In this document: in pieces, positions 15,506-23,005 of the stretch
Numbering within the stretch: the first letter of the stretch is position 1
How the letters are laid out: each line of letters opens with the position of its first letter
Source: Caproicibacter sp002399225
GTDB lineage: Bacteria > Bacillota > Clostridia > Oscillospirales > Acutalibacteraceae
NCBI GenBank assembly: GCA_036756705.1
Contig: DAIOKN010000019.1
Span: forward strand, 1-41,615
DNA: 41,615 nt
Direction: 5' to 3'
The notes under the pieces: generated by a model
Databases searched by the model: none
What the model was told of the DNA's origin: nothing
Seen by the model: the letters and a program-made list of their open reading frames with translations, nothing else
Program-made: the position numbers and the translations under genes

Positions 15506-16183
15506 ATGCTTTCAATGAACGACATTATCAATGTGAGTTTCCGGAAATCGGGCTTTTCCGGATATAAAACCGACGATGTCGATGTTTTTATCGATCAAGT
15601 CAGGGATACGTTCGACCAGATACAGAAAAAAGAGGTCGAGCAGGAAGAACTGATCGAAAAGCTGAAAGCTGACAATCAGCAGATGACGGAAAAAGTGAAA
15701 ATCCTTGCCGATAAAGTGGAAGAGTTCCGCAAGGAAGAGGACGAGATTAAAAATGCCCTGATCAGCGCTCAGAAGGTGGGGGACGCCTCTGTCCGCGAGG
15801 CGCGTCACAGGGCCGAAATTATCCTTAAGGATGCCAATCTGAAAGCAGAGCGCATTGAGCAGGAGGCGCAGAATAAGATCGTTGATCAGAAAAGAGAGTT
15901 GGAGCGCTTGCAGCGCACCGTTTCGGATTTTCGTTCCCGCCTGCTTTCTGTTTACAAGGAACATCTCACGCTGATTGATGCACTGCCTTCCGTAAAGCCG
16001 GAGCCGAGGGAAGAGGCAGCAACCGCGGCGCCGGCACCGCAGCCGGAACCCGCGCCCAAAGCCGAAACAGAGAGGCTGGAACCGGAACCAAAGCCTGAAC
16101 CGGAAGCTGCACCCACTGAAGAGGCGCCCGGAATGTTCCAGGCCGATATTTCCTGTTTTGATGAAGAACCGGGCAAAAATTAA
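15506..16183 (+). CDS. divIVA: DivIVA family cell-pole and septum protein
   Basis: This 225-residue coiled-coil protein senses curved membrane at septa and poles and recruits division or envelope factors. The N-terminal lipid-binding domain is clear in INVSFRKSGFSGYKTDDVDVF. A long charged coiled coil runs from about 35 to 155. The C-terminal 65 residues are a Pro/Glu/Ala-rich tail with EPKPEPE-type repeats, ending in an acidic FDEEPGKN. A GAGGGGTG ribosome site precedes the ATG. The tail is not part of the conserved core and may be a protein-docking linker. ileS starts 45 bp downstream with no terminator or T-box between. Confidence 0.94.
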   Translation: MLSMNDIINVSFRKSGFSGYKTDDVDVFIDQVRDTFDQIQKKEVEQEELIEKLKADNQQMTEKVKILADKVEEFRKEEDEIKNALISAQKVGDASVREARHRAEIILKDANLKAERIEQEAQNKIVDQKRELERLQRTVSDFRSRLLSVYKEHLTLIDALPSVKPEPREEAATAAPAPQPEPAPKAETERLEPEPKPEPEAAPTEEAPGMFQADISCFDEEPGKN

Positions 16184-16228
16184 ATCATACTTTGTACGAA
16201 TTTGAAATCTTAAGGAGAGAGTCAACCG

Positions 16229-19015
16229 ATGGATTACAAAAGCACCCTGAATCTTCCAAAAACAAAATTTCCAATGCAGGCGGGCCTTCCAAAACGGGAA
16301 CCCGTGTGGCTGGAACAATGGAAGAAAGACGATATTTATCATAAGATTATGAAGAAAAACGAAGGCCGCCCGCTCTATGTGCTTCATGACGGACCTCCCT
16401 ACGCAAACGGAAACATTCATTTGGGGACCGCTCTTAATAAGATTTTAAAGGATATCATCGTACGGTACCACAATATGGCCGGATACAAGGCTCCTTATGT
16501 GCCCGGCTGGGATACCCATGGCCTGCCCATTGAGCGCAAGGCGATTGAAAGTGTCGGTCTGGACAGCAGAAACGACGACCCGGTTTATTTCCGCAACCAG
16601 TGCAGAGATTTTGCTCTGAAACATGTCGAAAGCATGACTCAGCAGTTTCAGCGCCTCGGAATCGTCGGCGACTGGGAACATCCTTATAAAACGCTGGCCC
16701 ACGATTTCGAGGCAAAACAGATCGAAGTATTTGGAGAGATGGCATTAAAAGGCTACATCTATAAAGGCCTGAAACCTGTTTACTGGTGCGCACATGACGA
16801 AACAGCGCTGGCCGAAGCGGAAATCGAGTACAGCGAGGATCCCTGTGATTCCATCTATGTCAAATTCCGCGTGACGGACGATAAGGGTCTGTTTACGGCA
16901 AAGGGCGCAGATCTGAATAAAACCTATTTTGTCATTTGGACAACGACCACATGGACCATTCCCGCCAACACGGCAATCTGCCTTGGCCCGGACTTTGATT
17001 ATTCGCTGATTCAGGCTGGGGACGAATATTACGTTATGGCAACGGCCCTGACGGAAGCAACCATGAAGGAAGCCGGAATTGCCGAATATAAAGAGATTGC
17101 CCAGTTTAAAGGCAAAGAGCTGGAGCATATCCGTACGGTTCACCCGTTCCTGGACCGTCCGTCTCCGATTATTCTCGGCAATCACGTCACGCTGGAAAGC
17201 GGCACCGGGTGTGTCCACACCGCTCCCGGGCATGGTGTGGATGACTTTGAAGTTTGCCACAACAATTACCCGGAAATCCCGGTGATCGTGGTGGTTGACA
17301 GTCGCGGACGGATGACCGCGGAAGCCGGGAAGCGCTTTGAGGGAATGACCACCGAAGAAGCAAATGTTGCCATCCGGGACTACCTGCAGGAAATCGGAGC
17401 ATTGCTTACCGTCAAGCACATTGTCCACCAATATCCCCACTGCTGGCGCTGCAAGCAGCCGGTTCTCTTCCGCGCGACGGAACAGTGGTTCTGCTCGGTT
17501 GAAGCCATCAAGGACAAGACGGTTGAAGAGATCAACAAGGTTCAGTGGATCCCCGGCTGGGGCCGCGACCGCATCACCGCTATGGTGCGCGACCGCAAGG
17601 ACTGGTGCATTTCCCGCCAGCGCCTCTGGGGCGTTCCCATTCCGATTTTTTACTGTAAAAAATGTGGCAAAGAGCTGGTTACCCGTGAGACGATTGAAGC
17701 GGTTGCGGCAATCTTCCGCAAAGAAGGCTCCAACGCCTGGTTCAGCCATTCCGCAGAGGAACTGCTGCCGAAGGGAACGCACTGCGAGTGTGGCTGTACG
17801 GAGTTTACGAAGGAAACCGATGTTATGGATGTCTGGTTCGATTCCGGATGCAGCCATGCCGCTGTCTTAACCACCCGCGATGACCAGCACTGGCCGGCGG
17901 ATCTCTATCTGGAGGGCAACGATCAGCACCGCGGATGGTTCCAGTCATCCCTCCTGACCAGTGTTGCGTGGAAGGGGAAGGCCCCCTACAAGGCGGTTCT
18001 GACCCACGGGATGGTCATTGATCTGGAAGGACGCAAGATGTCCAAATCACTCGGGAACGGCATCGCTCCGTCAGAGGTCGTTCAGAAATACGGCGCGGAT
18101 ATTCTTCGCCTGTGGGTGGCTTCCAGCGATTACCAGAGCGATGTCAGAATCTCCAATGAGATTCTGAAGCAGCTTTCCGATGCGTACCGCAAGATCCGCA
18201 ACACCGCGCGTTTCATTATCGGGAATCTCTCCGATTTTGACCCGAACCGGGATATGGTTCCTCACGACCGGCTTCTGCCGATTGACCGCTGGGCGCTCAG
18301 CCGGTACAACGACCTGATCCGCGAAGCGGACGAAGCCTATAAGACTTTTGAATTTCATGAGGCTTACCGTGCCATTCACAACTTCTGCGTGGTGGATCTT
18401 TCCAATTTTTATCTCGATGTTTTAAAGGACAGGCTTTATGTGAACAAAGCGGAGTGTGAGGAGCGCAGGGCAGCCCAGACAGCGATGTTCCTGATCCTCT
18501 CCGGCCTGACCCGGATGATTGCCCCGATCCTTGCGTTTACTTCCGATGAAATCTGGCACAGTATGCCGCATCTGGCGGATGAAAATGCCGAATATGTCAT
18601 GCTGAATGATTTCCCGAAGCCCGTGGATGTCAGTGCAGATGCGGAGTTTATCGCCAAATGGGATAAGATGCATAAAATCCGCGACGAGGTGAAAAAAGCG
18701 CTGGAAGTCGCGCGCAAAGAGAAAACAATCGGCTCCTCTCTGGATGCGGAAGTTCAGCTTTACTGTGCGGGGGATCTTTATAGCTTTGTCAAATCAATGG
18801 AAGAAGAGCTGAAGACCGTCCTGATTGTCTCCGGTGTGAAAGTGCTGAAGGAAGGTTCCGGCACGTTCCATGGGGAAGAGCTTCCGGATCTTTCCGTCAC
18901 GGTGGTTCATGCGCACGGCGCGAAATGTGCCCGCTGCTGGTGCTACAGCGACACGGTCGGCCAGGATCCAAATCATCCGGATCTCTGTGACCGCTGCGCT
19001 AAGATGCTTTCTTGA
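16229..19015 (+). CDS. ileS: Isoleucyl-tRNA synthetase
   Basis: This 928-residue class I synthetase charges tRNA-Ile. The HIGH-type motif is GPPYANGNIHLG near residue 55. The editing domain follows, with WTTTTWTIPANTAI and GCVHTAPGHGVDDF. KMSKSLGN is near 602. The C-terminal zinc site shows CARCW and CDRC, typical of the bacterial, mupirocin-sensitive type. AAGGAGAG lies before the ATG. Many Firmicutes control ileS with a T-box, but only 45 bp separate it from divIVA, so it probably relies on the long upstream operon or a promoter I cannot see. Confidence 0.97.
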   Translation: MDYKSTLNLPKTKFPMQAGLPKREPVWLEQWKKDDIYHKIMKKNEGRPLYVLHDGPPYANGNIHLGTALNKILKDIIVRYHNMAGYKAPYVPGWDTHGLPIERKAIESVGLDSRNDDPVYFRNQCRDFALKHVESMTQQFQRLGIVGDWEHPYKTLAHDFEAKQIEVFGEMALKGYIYKGLKPVYWCAHDETALAEAEIEYSEDPCDSIYVKFRVTDDKGLFTAKGADLNKTYFVIWTTTTWTIPANTAICLGPDFDYSLIQAGDEYYVMATALTEATMKEAGIAEYKEIAQFKGKELEHIRTVHPFLDRPSPIILGNHVTLESGTGCVHTAPGHGVDDFEVCHNNYPEIPVIVVVDSRGRMTAEAGKRFEGMTTEEANVAIRDYLQEIGALLTVKHIVHQYPHCWRCKQPVLFRATEQWFCSVEAIKDKTVEEINKVQWIPGWGRDRITAMVRDRKDWCISRQRLWGVPIPIFYCKKCGKELVTRETIEAVAAIFRKEGSNAWFSHSAEELLPKGTHCECGCTEFTKETDVMDVWFDSGCSHAAVLTTRDDQHWPADLYLEGNDQHRGWFQSSLLTSVAWKGKAPYKAVLTHGMVIDLEGRKMSKSLGNGIAPSEVVQKYGADILRLWVASSDYQSDVRISNEILKQLSDAYRKIRNTARFIIGNLSDFDPNRDMVPHDRLLPIDRWALSRYNDLIREADEAYKTFEFHEAYRAIHNFCVVDLSNFYLDVLKDRLYVNKAECEERRAAQTAMFLILSGLTRMIAPILAFTSDEIWHSMPHLADENAEYVMLNDFPKPVDVSADAEFIAKWDKMHKIRDEVKKALEVARKEKTIGSSLDAEVQLYCAGDLYSFVKSMEEELKTVLIVSGVKVLKEGSGTFHGEELPDLSVTVVHAHGAKCARCWCYSDTVGQDPNHPDLCDRCAKMLS

Positions 19016-19030
19016 ATTTTTAAAACTTCA

Positions 19031-19071
19031 TCGTGTGCCGGATGGCCTGAATGGCTATCCGGCACGATTTT
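19031..19071 (+). terminator. Strong terminator closing the miaB-ileS operon
   Basis: A long stem starting TCGTGTGCCGGAT (from 19031) pairs with ATCCGGCACGA (to about 19067) with one bulge and a short internal loop, and TTTT follows. It lies 16 bp after the ileS stop. Confidence 0.85.
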
Positions 19072-19115
19072 CATAGCGGAGATCTTTTTGAAAGAGCGGG
19101 GAATGTAAATCAATG

Positions 19116-19145
19116 TGGACAAACAAGGTATGCCTCCCTTATAAT
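19116..19145 (+). promoter_or_regulatory. Promoter of the lspA operon
   Basis: The -35 is TGGACA (19116-19121, five of six), the spacer is 18 bp, and the -10 is a perfect TATAAT (19140-19145). It overlaps the in-frame ATG at 19113, so that codon cannot be the start for this transcript. Confidence 0.7.
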
Positions 19146-19199
19146 AGAAAGAGATTAGAAGATGTGATATTTTTAAAAAAGGGAAAGGAAGAGGTTCTT

Positions 19200-19679
19200 T
19201 TGCCACTCATCATGCTGCTTTTATCAGTGCTGTTTATCGCGATTGACCAGATTCTAAAATTTCTGGTCGTTGAATATTTAAAACCGGTCGGGATCAAAAC
19301 AATTTTTAACGATTTTCTGTCTTTGGACTATGTGGAAAACCGGGGTGCGGCGTTCGGTATTCTTCAGAATCAGAGATGGCTGTTTATCGTGATTACGGTC
19401 GTCATTTCCGCTTTGTTAATTTTCGCGCTGTTTCGGTACCGGTACCACGAATTTTTTTCTTATGCAGCTTCGTCGCTGATTGTCGGCGGTGGAATCGGCA
19501 ACCTGATCGACCGGGTTCTGTACGGCTATGTGGTGGATTATATTCATTTCTCTTTTTTCCCCGCTATTTTCAATTTTGGCGACTGCTGCGTCACGGTGGG
19601 CACAGCTTTTCTGCTCCTTCATATCCTGTTTTTTACCGGCAATGAACGCGGGCCGGAAAAAGTTCTGCGGGGCAAGTAA
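19200..19679 (+). CDS. lspA: Lipoprotein signal peptidase LspA
   Basis: This is a 159-residue aspartic membrane peptidase that removes signal peptides from prolipoproteins after lipidation. It has four hydrophobic helices and the family order LFIAIDQILKFLV, ENRGAAFGIL, then the catalytic aspartates D104 (GNLIDRV) and D128 (FNFGDC, where FNxAD is commoner). The start is the TTG at 19200, with AAGGAAGAGG just upstream. The ATG at 19113 would add a charged 29-residue extension and lies on the promoter. The RluD-family gene begins 3 bp after the stop, the same order as lspA-ylyB in Bacillus. The lipoprotein at 34816 is a likely substrate. Confidence 0.93.
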   Translation: MPLIMLLLSVLFIAIDQILKFLVVEYLKPVGIKTIFNDFLSLDYVENRGAAFGILQNQRWLFIVITVVISALLIFALFRYRYHEFFSYAASSLIVGGGIGNLIDRVLYGYVVDYIHFSFFPAIFNFGDCCVTVGTAFLLLHILFFTGNERGPEKVLRGK

Positions 19680-19682
19680 AGA

Positions 19683-20600
19683 ATGAAACTGGAACGTAAA
19701 ATCGTTGGGGCGGAGTACGCGGGCTTTCGACTGGATAAATTTCTCAGCGTTCGTCTGGAAAATCTGACCCGCTCTGCGGCGGAGAAATGGATTGAGGCAG
19801 GGCTGGTTACCAAAGACGGCCGGTCTCTCGGCAAAAGTTACCGCTGTGCCGAAGGCGACCGGCTTGAAATCCGCATCCCGGACCCGGTCCCGCTTCAGGT
19901 GACGCCGGAAGACATTCCGCTTGAGATCGCCTATGAGGATGACGATCTGCTGGTGGTCAATAAGCCGCAGGGAATGGTGGTCCATCCGGCGCCCGGGCAT
20001 CCGGACAGAACGCTGGTCAATGCGCTGCTCGCGCACTGCGGGACTTCGCTTTCCGGCATCAACGGCGTGCTGAGACCAGGAATTCTGCACAGGATTGACA
20101 AAGACACCAGCGGGCTGCTGATCGTTGCAAAAAATGACTTTGCCCACCAAAAGTTGGCCGCTCAGATTAAAGAACACAGCTTTACGCGCATTTACGAAGC
20201 GGTGGTTCATGGCAACTTAAAAGAAGATGGCGGCACGGTTGACGCCCCGGTCGGTCGGAACCCGGCCGACCGCAAAAAAATGGCCGTGACAGAGCGGAAC
20301 TCCAAACGGGCTGTAACCCACTATCAGGTGCTGGCACGGTACCGTGGCTTTACCCATGTCAGGCTGAAACTGGAAACAGGCCGCACCCATCAGATCCGCG
20401 TCCATATGGCTTACCTTGGCCATCCGGTCGCGGGCGATCCGGTATACGGGCCGAAAAAATCTGCACCGGGTCTTTCCGGGCAGTGCCTGCATGCCCGGGT
20501 GATCGGCTTTGTGCATCCACGCGACGGAAGATATCTCGAAATCACCAGCGAACTCCCTCATTATTTTACAGCCTTTTTAAACCGGCTGACCCCATTGTAA
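19683..20600 (+). CDS. RluA/RluD-family pseudouridine synthase
   Basis: This 305-residue protein has an N-terminal S4 domain (about 13-65, RLDKFLSVRLENLTRSAAEKWI) and an RluA-type catalytic domain. The catalytic aspartate is D139 in GILHRIDKDTSGLL; VVNKPQGMVVHPAPGH and LETGRTHQIRVHM are also family motifs. Its likely targets are 23S rRNA uridines as for RluD, but the family is large and the site cannot be read from sequence. It is tightly linked to lspA, as ylyB is in Bacillus. Confidence 0.92.
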   Translation: MKLERKIVGAEYAGFRLDKFLSVRLENLTRSAAEKWIEAGLVTKDGRSLGKSYRCAEGDRLEIRIPDPVPLQVTPEDIPLEIAYEDDDLLVVNKPQGMVVHPAPGHPDRTLVNALLAHCGTSLSGINGVLRPGILHRIDKDTSGLLIVAKNDFAHQKLAAQIKEHSFTRIYEAVVHGNLKEDGGTVDAPVGRNPADRKKMAVTERNSKRAVTHYQVLARYRGFTHVRLKLETGRTHQIRVHMAYLGHPVAGDPVYGPKKSAPGLSGQCLHARVIGFVHPRDGRYLEITSELPHYFTAFLNRLTPL

Positions 20601-20635
20601 GGGATACGGCAGATCAAAGAAGGGGAGGGGCCAAA

Positions 20636-21094
20636 ATGGAGGAAGAAGAACGCCAGAAAAGGTTTTTAATTTTGCTGGCATCGGTGGTTTGTGCAGTTCT
20701 GATCGGGTACAATGCCTTTTATGTGCCGGATGCAACCATTGCCTGGGCTCAGAGCTCTTCCTCTGTTTCCAGTGCGTCCGTTTCCTCTGAAAGCGGAAAT
20801 CAGACGGCATTTGTTCAGCTTTCATCCAAGTGCCCGGAACCGCAGAACCGCACGTCCAGGCACTTGCCGGCAAGGTCCTCGTCTTTACGAAAATCGGGGA
20901 AAATCAATCTCAATACGGCCTCCGCACAGGAGCTTAGCGACGGGCTGAACGGCATTGGAAAAGTCTTGGCGAAAAGAATCGTCGACTACCGGGAAAAGAA
21001 TGGGCCGTTCCGTTCCATTGAAGAAGTCAAAAATGTATCCGGAATTGGCAATAAGATTTTTGAACAGATTCGGGATTCCATCACGGTGTCATAA
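20636..21094 (+). CDS. Short ComEA-like helix-hairpin-helix protein
   Basis: The protein has 152 residues: a short acidic N terminus, one transmembrane helix at about 9-28 (FLILLASVVCAVLIGYNAF), a Ser-rich linker (about 42-55), and a C-terminal pair of helix-hairpin-helix motifs. The latter read INLNTASAQEL, GIGKVLAKRIVDYRE and NVSGIGNKIFEQIRD. This matches the membrane DNA receptor ComEA of natural transformation but lacks the middle SLBB-like region of Bacillus ComEA. The start at 20636 has AGGGGAGGGG 6 bp upstream; longer in-frame starts overlap the RluD-family gene. Other competence genes are not in the window, so a role in DNA uptake is inferred. Confidence 0.8.
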   Translation: MEEEERQKRFLILLASVVCAVLIGYNAFYVPDATIAWAQSSSSVSSASVSSESGNQTAFVQLSSKCPEPQNRTSRHLPARSSSLRKSGKINLNTASAQELSDGLNGIGKVLAKRIVDYREKNGPFRSIEEVKNVSGIGNKIFEQIRDSITVS

Positions 21095-21188
21095 AAGCGG
21101 AAAAATCAAGTCTGTCACTGAATTTTACAAAAATAAGGGATCAATCTGGCCTTTGAAGATGCCGTTTCCCGTATGGATCATTTTTCGT

Positions 21189-21217
21189 TTGTATATTTTT
21201 TATTTTTATGGTACGAT
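21189..21217 (+). promoter_or_regulatory. Possible promoter of the nfeD-slipin pair
   Basis: There is a -35 TTGTAT (21189-21194), a 17-bp spacer and a -10 TACGAT (21212-21217) with TGG before it. Both hexamers are imperfect; the extended -10 is the main support. Confidence 0.4.
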
Positions 21218-21273
21218 AACATTGGGATGAAATAGCATGCTTTGCGCTTATAGAGGGGGTTTTACTTATTTAT

Positions 21274-21702
21274 ATGCCTTTTGTCTGGATTGCCGTCATG
21301 GTGGTGGCAGCAGTTCTGGAAGCATCAACGGCTCAGCTTGTTTCCATTTGGTTTGTTGTGGGAGGAATCGGGGGGTTGATTGCCAGTCTTTTTGGTGCAT
21401 CCTTTTCGGCTCAAATCCTAACGTTTGCGCTGGTGACGGCTGCAACTCTGATTGCGACCAGGCCGCTCGTTAAAAAAGTTCTGGATTTTAAAACAACCGG
21501 AACCAATGCAGACCGGTATCTCGGCAAGATCGCCGTTGTCACGGTCGAGATCAACAACACGCTTGGAACGGGCCAGGTAAATGTGCTCGGCAGTATCTGG
21601 ACGGCACGTTCGGCCGACGGCTCGGTCATCCCGGTGGACACCCGCGTTGTGGTGGATTCCATAGACGGCGTTAAACTGATCGTTCGCCCGAAAACCAACT
21701 GA
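21274..21702 (+). CDS. NfeD-like membrane protein
   Basis: This 142-residue protein has an N-terminal hydrophobic half with two or three helices (about 2-20, 27-45 and 50-66) and a soluble C-terminal OB-fold domain. The latter contains GKIAVVTVEINNTLGTGQV, GSIWTARSADGSVIPV and VDSIDGVKLIV, the NfeD pattern. NfeD proteins pair with slipins in membrane microdomains, and such a slipin follows 20 bp downstream. The short form lacks the serine-protease part of long NfeD proteins. The AGAGGGGG ribosome site is 14 bp from the ATG, rather far. Confidence 0.88.
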   Translation: MPFVWIAVMVVAAVLEASTAQLVSIWFVVGGIGGLIASLFGASFSAQILTFALVTAATLIATRPLVKKVLDFKTTGTNADRYLGKIAVVTVEINNTLGTGQVNVLGSIWTARSADGSVIPVDTRVVVDSIDGVKLIVRPKTN

Positions 21703-21721
21703 TGGAAACGGAGGAAGATTC

Positions 21722-22651
21722 ATGGGTGGTATTATTGCTGGTGTCATTATCATTTTGCTGGCAGTCATTTTGCTGATTACAAATATTAAAATTGTGCCGC
21801 AGGCTCACGCCTATGTCATGGAGCGTCTCGGCGCCTACCATGTTACTTGGAACACAGGGCTGCACGCCAAGATTCCGTTTATTGATAAAATCTCAAAAAA
21901 AGTTTCGCTGAAAGAGCAAGTCATCGATTTTCCACCTCAGCCGGTCATCACGCAGGACAATGTCACCATGCAGATTGACACGGTGGTTTATTTTCAGGTC
22001 ACGGACCCGAAACTTTACGCCTACGGCGTGGAGCGGCCGCTTTCCGCAATTGAAAATCTTTCCGCCACCACATTGCGCAACATCATCGGCGACCTGGAGC
22101 TGGATAAAACGCTGACTTCACGCGATACGATCAATACCCAGATCCGCACGATTCTGGATGAGGCGACCGATGCATGGGGCATTAAAGTCAACCGCGTGGA
22201 ACTGAAAAACATCATTCCGCCGAAGGAAATTCAGGACTCCATGGAAAAACAAATGAAGGCCGAACGGGAGCGGCGCGCCCAAATTCTTACGGCGGAAGGG
22301 GAAAAGCGCAGCGCAATTCTGATTGCGGAAGGCGATAAAGAATCCGCCGTTCTGCACGCGGATGCCGCAAAGCAGACCAAAATTCTGGAAGCGCAGGGCC
22401 AGGCGGAGGCGATCACGCTGGTGCAAAAGGCTTTGGCGGACAGCATCGTTCTGCTCAATCGGTCGAATCCGGCCGACAATGTCATTGCCCTAAAAAGCCT
22501 GGAGGCCTTCCAGAAGGCGGCGGACGGAAAGGCCACAAAGATCATCATCCCTTCCCAGATCCAGTCTTTAGCGGGCCTTGCAACATCTCTCAAAGAGTTG
22601 CTGGTTGACCCTCCGAAAGAGGAAAAAGCAGGTGAGTCTGCACAAAGTTAA
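21722..22651 (+). CDS. Slipin / SPFH (band 7) domain membrane protein
   Basis: This 309-residue protein has one N-terminal hydrophobic hairpin or helix (about 2-20). The SPFH domain (about 20-190) shows VPQAHAYVMERLGAYH, then QVIDFPPQPVITQDNVTMQID. Residues after LRNIIGDLELD and VELKNIIPPKEIQ continue into a charged helical stretch rich in Ala and Glu (to about 245). It resembles the QmcA/stomatin group that assembles rings in the membrane. It follows nfeD by 20 bp. The biological role in Firmicutes is unsettled; membrane organisation or stress response are the usual proposals. Confidence 0.92.
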   Translation: MGGIIAGVIIILLAVILLITNIKIVPQAHAYVMERLGAYHVTWNTGLHAKIPFIDKISKKVSLKEQVIDFPPQPVITQDNVTMQIDTVVYFQVTDPKLYAYGVERPLSAIENLSATTLRNIIGDLELDKTLTSRDTINTQIRTILDEATDAWGIKVNRVELKNIIPPKEIQDSMEKQMKAERERRAQILTAEGEKRSAILIAEGDKESAVLHADAAKQTKILEAQGQAEAITLVQKALADSIVLLNRSNPADNVIALKSLEAFQKAADGKATKIIIPSQIQSLAGLATSLKELLVDPPKEEKAGESAQS

Positions 22652-22712
22652 TCCTTTTTCGATTTGCATTTCCGTAAAAGAGCGGAAAAAGCCGTAGCTT
22701 GACCGAAAACAG

Positions 22713-22741
22713 TTGAATTTGTTGTCGAAACCGTCTAAAAT
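22713..22741 (+). promoter_or_regulatory. Probable promoter of a short unit before purE
   Basis: The -35 is TTGAAT (22713-22718), the spacer is 17 bp, and the -10 is TAAAAT (22736-22741). A transcript starting near 22748 would run about 144 nt to the terminator at 22863-22891. Confidence 0.45.
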
Positions 22742-22775
22742 ATAAATAAGTATGAATTATTCGGGGGTGGATGCA

Positions 22776-22856
22776 ATGATGACTTTGAAAATAGACCGGA
22801 CACAAAGTCATTCTTTCGGTGCGGCGCCTGCCGAATGGGCGAAAACTGTACAGTAG
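22776..22856 (+). CDS. Possible 26-residue small ORF inside the candidate RNA
   Basis: Two ATG codons (22776, 22779) follow a CGGGGGTGG ribosome-like site by about 5 bp. The frame is open for 26 residues and ends in TAG a few bases before the terminator stem. The peptide has no hydrophobic segment and resembles nothing I know. It could be a leader peptide or chance. Confidence 0.2.
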   Translation: MMTLKIDRTQSHSFGAAPAEWAKTVQ

Positions 22857-22862
22857 AGCTGC

Positions 22863-22891
22863 AAGCTGCGCTAGGGAGGCGCAGCTTTTTT
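22863..22891 (+). terminator. Strong terminator before the purE promoter
   Basis: AAGCTGCGC (22863-22871) pairs perfectly with GCGCAGCTT (22879-22887) and is followed by a T-run to 22891. A second AGCTGC copy at 22858-22863 could compete for the 3' arm. Confidence 0.85.
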
Positions 22892-22930
22892 GTCTTTTTT
22901 GGTTTTTTGTGCTGCTTTGGTCTTTGACTT

Positions 22931-22959
22931 TTTACACCATTCCATTGCACTTTTATTAT
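22931..22959 (+). promoter_or_regulatory. Promoter of the pur operon
   Basis: The -35 is TTTACA (22931-22936), the spacer is 17 bp, and the -10 is TATTAT (22954-22959). The leader to the purE ATG is only about 40 nt, too short for a purine riboswitch. Confidence 0.6.
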
Positions 22960-23005
22960 AAATCGTCCGGTCAACATTCGCTTGTAACTTAGAAGGAGAG
23001 AAAAA

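Larger units (their letters stand above)
22748..22891 (+). ncRNA. Candidate small structured RNA or leader upstream of purE
   Basis: This stretch has its own promoter and terminator and no substantial ORF. ATGACTTTG (22779-22787) pairs perfectly with CAAAGTCAT (22803-22811). TTCGG (22815-22819) pairs with CCGAA (22831-22835) around a GGCGCC core. The CATT end of the first hairpin could instead pair with AATG at 22834-22837, so two folds compete. I compared it by eye with purine, ZTP, THF, c-di-GMP and 6S consensus features and found no match. A separate purE promoter lies downstream, so it is more likely a discrete RNA than a riboswitch for purE. Confidence 0.4.

Noticed and set aside
16184..16228. 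T-box before ileS
   Set aside because: Only 45 bp separate divIVA and ileS and no T-box core sequence is present.
16745..17857. Long minus-strand open frame of about 370 codons opposite ileS
   Set aside because: It lies wholly inside the intact ileS gene, has no ribosome site and low-complexity composition typical of antisense frames in GC-rich genes.
19113..19199. N-terminal extension of LspA from the ATG at 19113
   Set aside because: The ATG overlaps the promoter -35 box and the extension lacks a ribosome site; TTG at 19200 is better placed.
22748..22891. 6S RNA or purine/ZTP/THF riboswitch
   Set aside because: The 5' and 3' ends do not pair as in 6S RNA, the conserved riboswitch cores are not visible, and purE has its own promoter downstream of the terminator.
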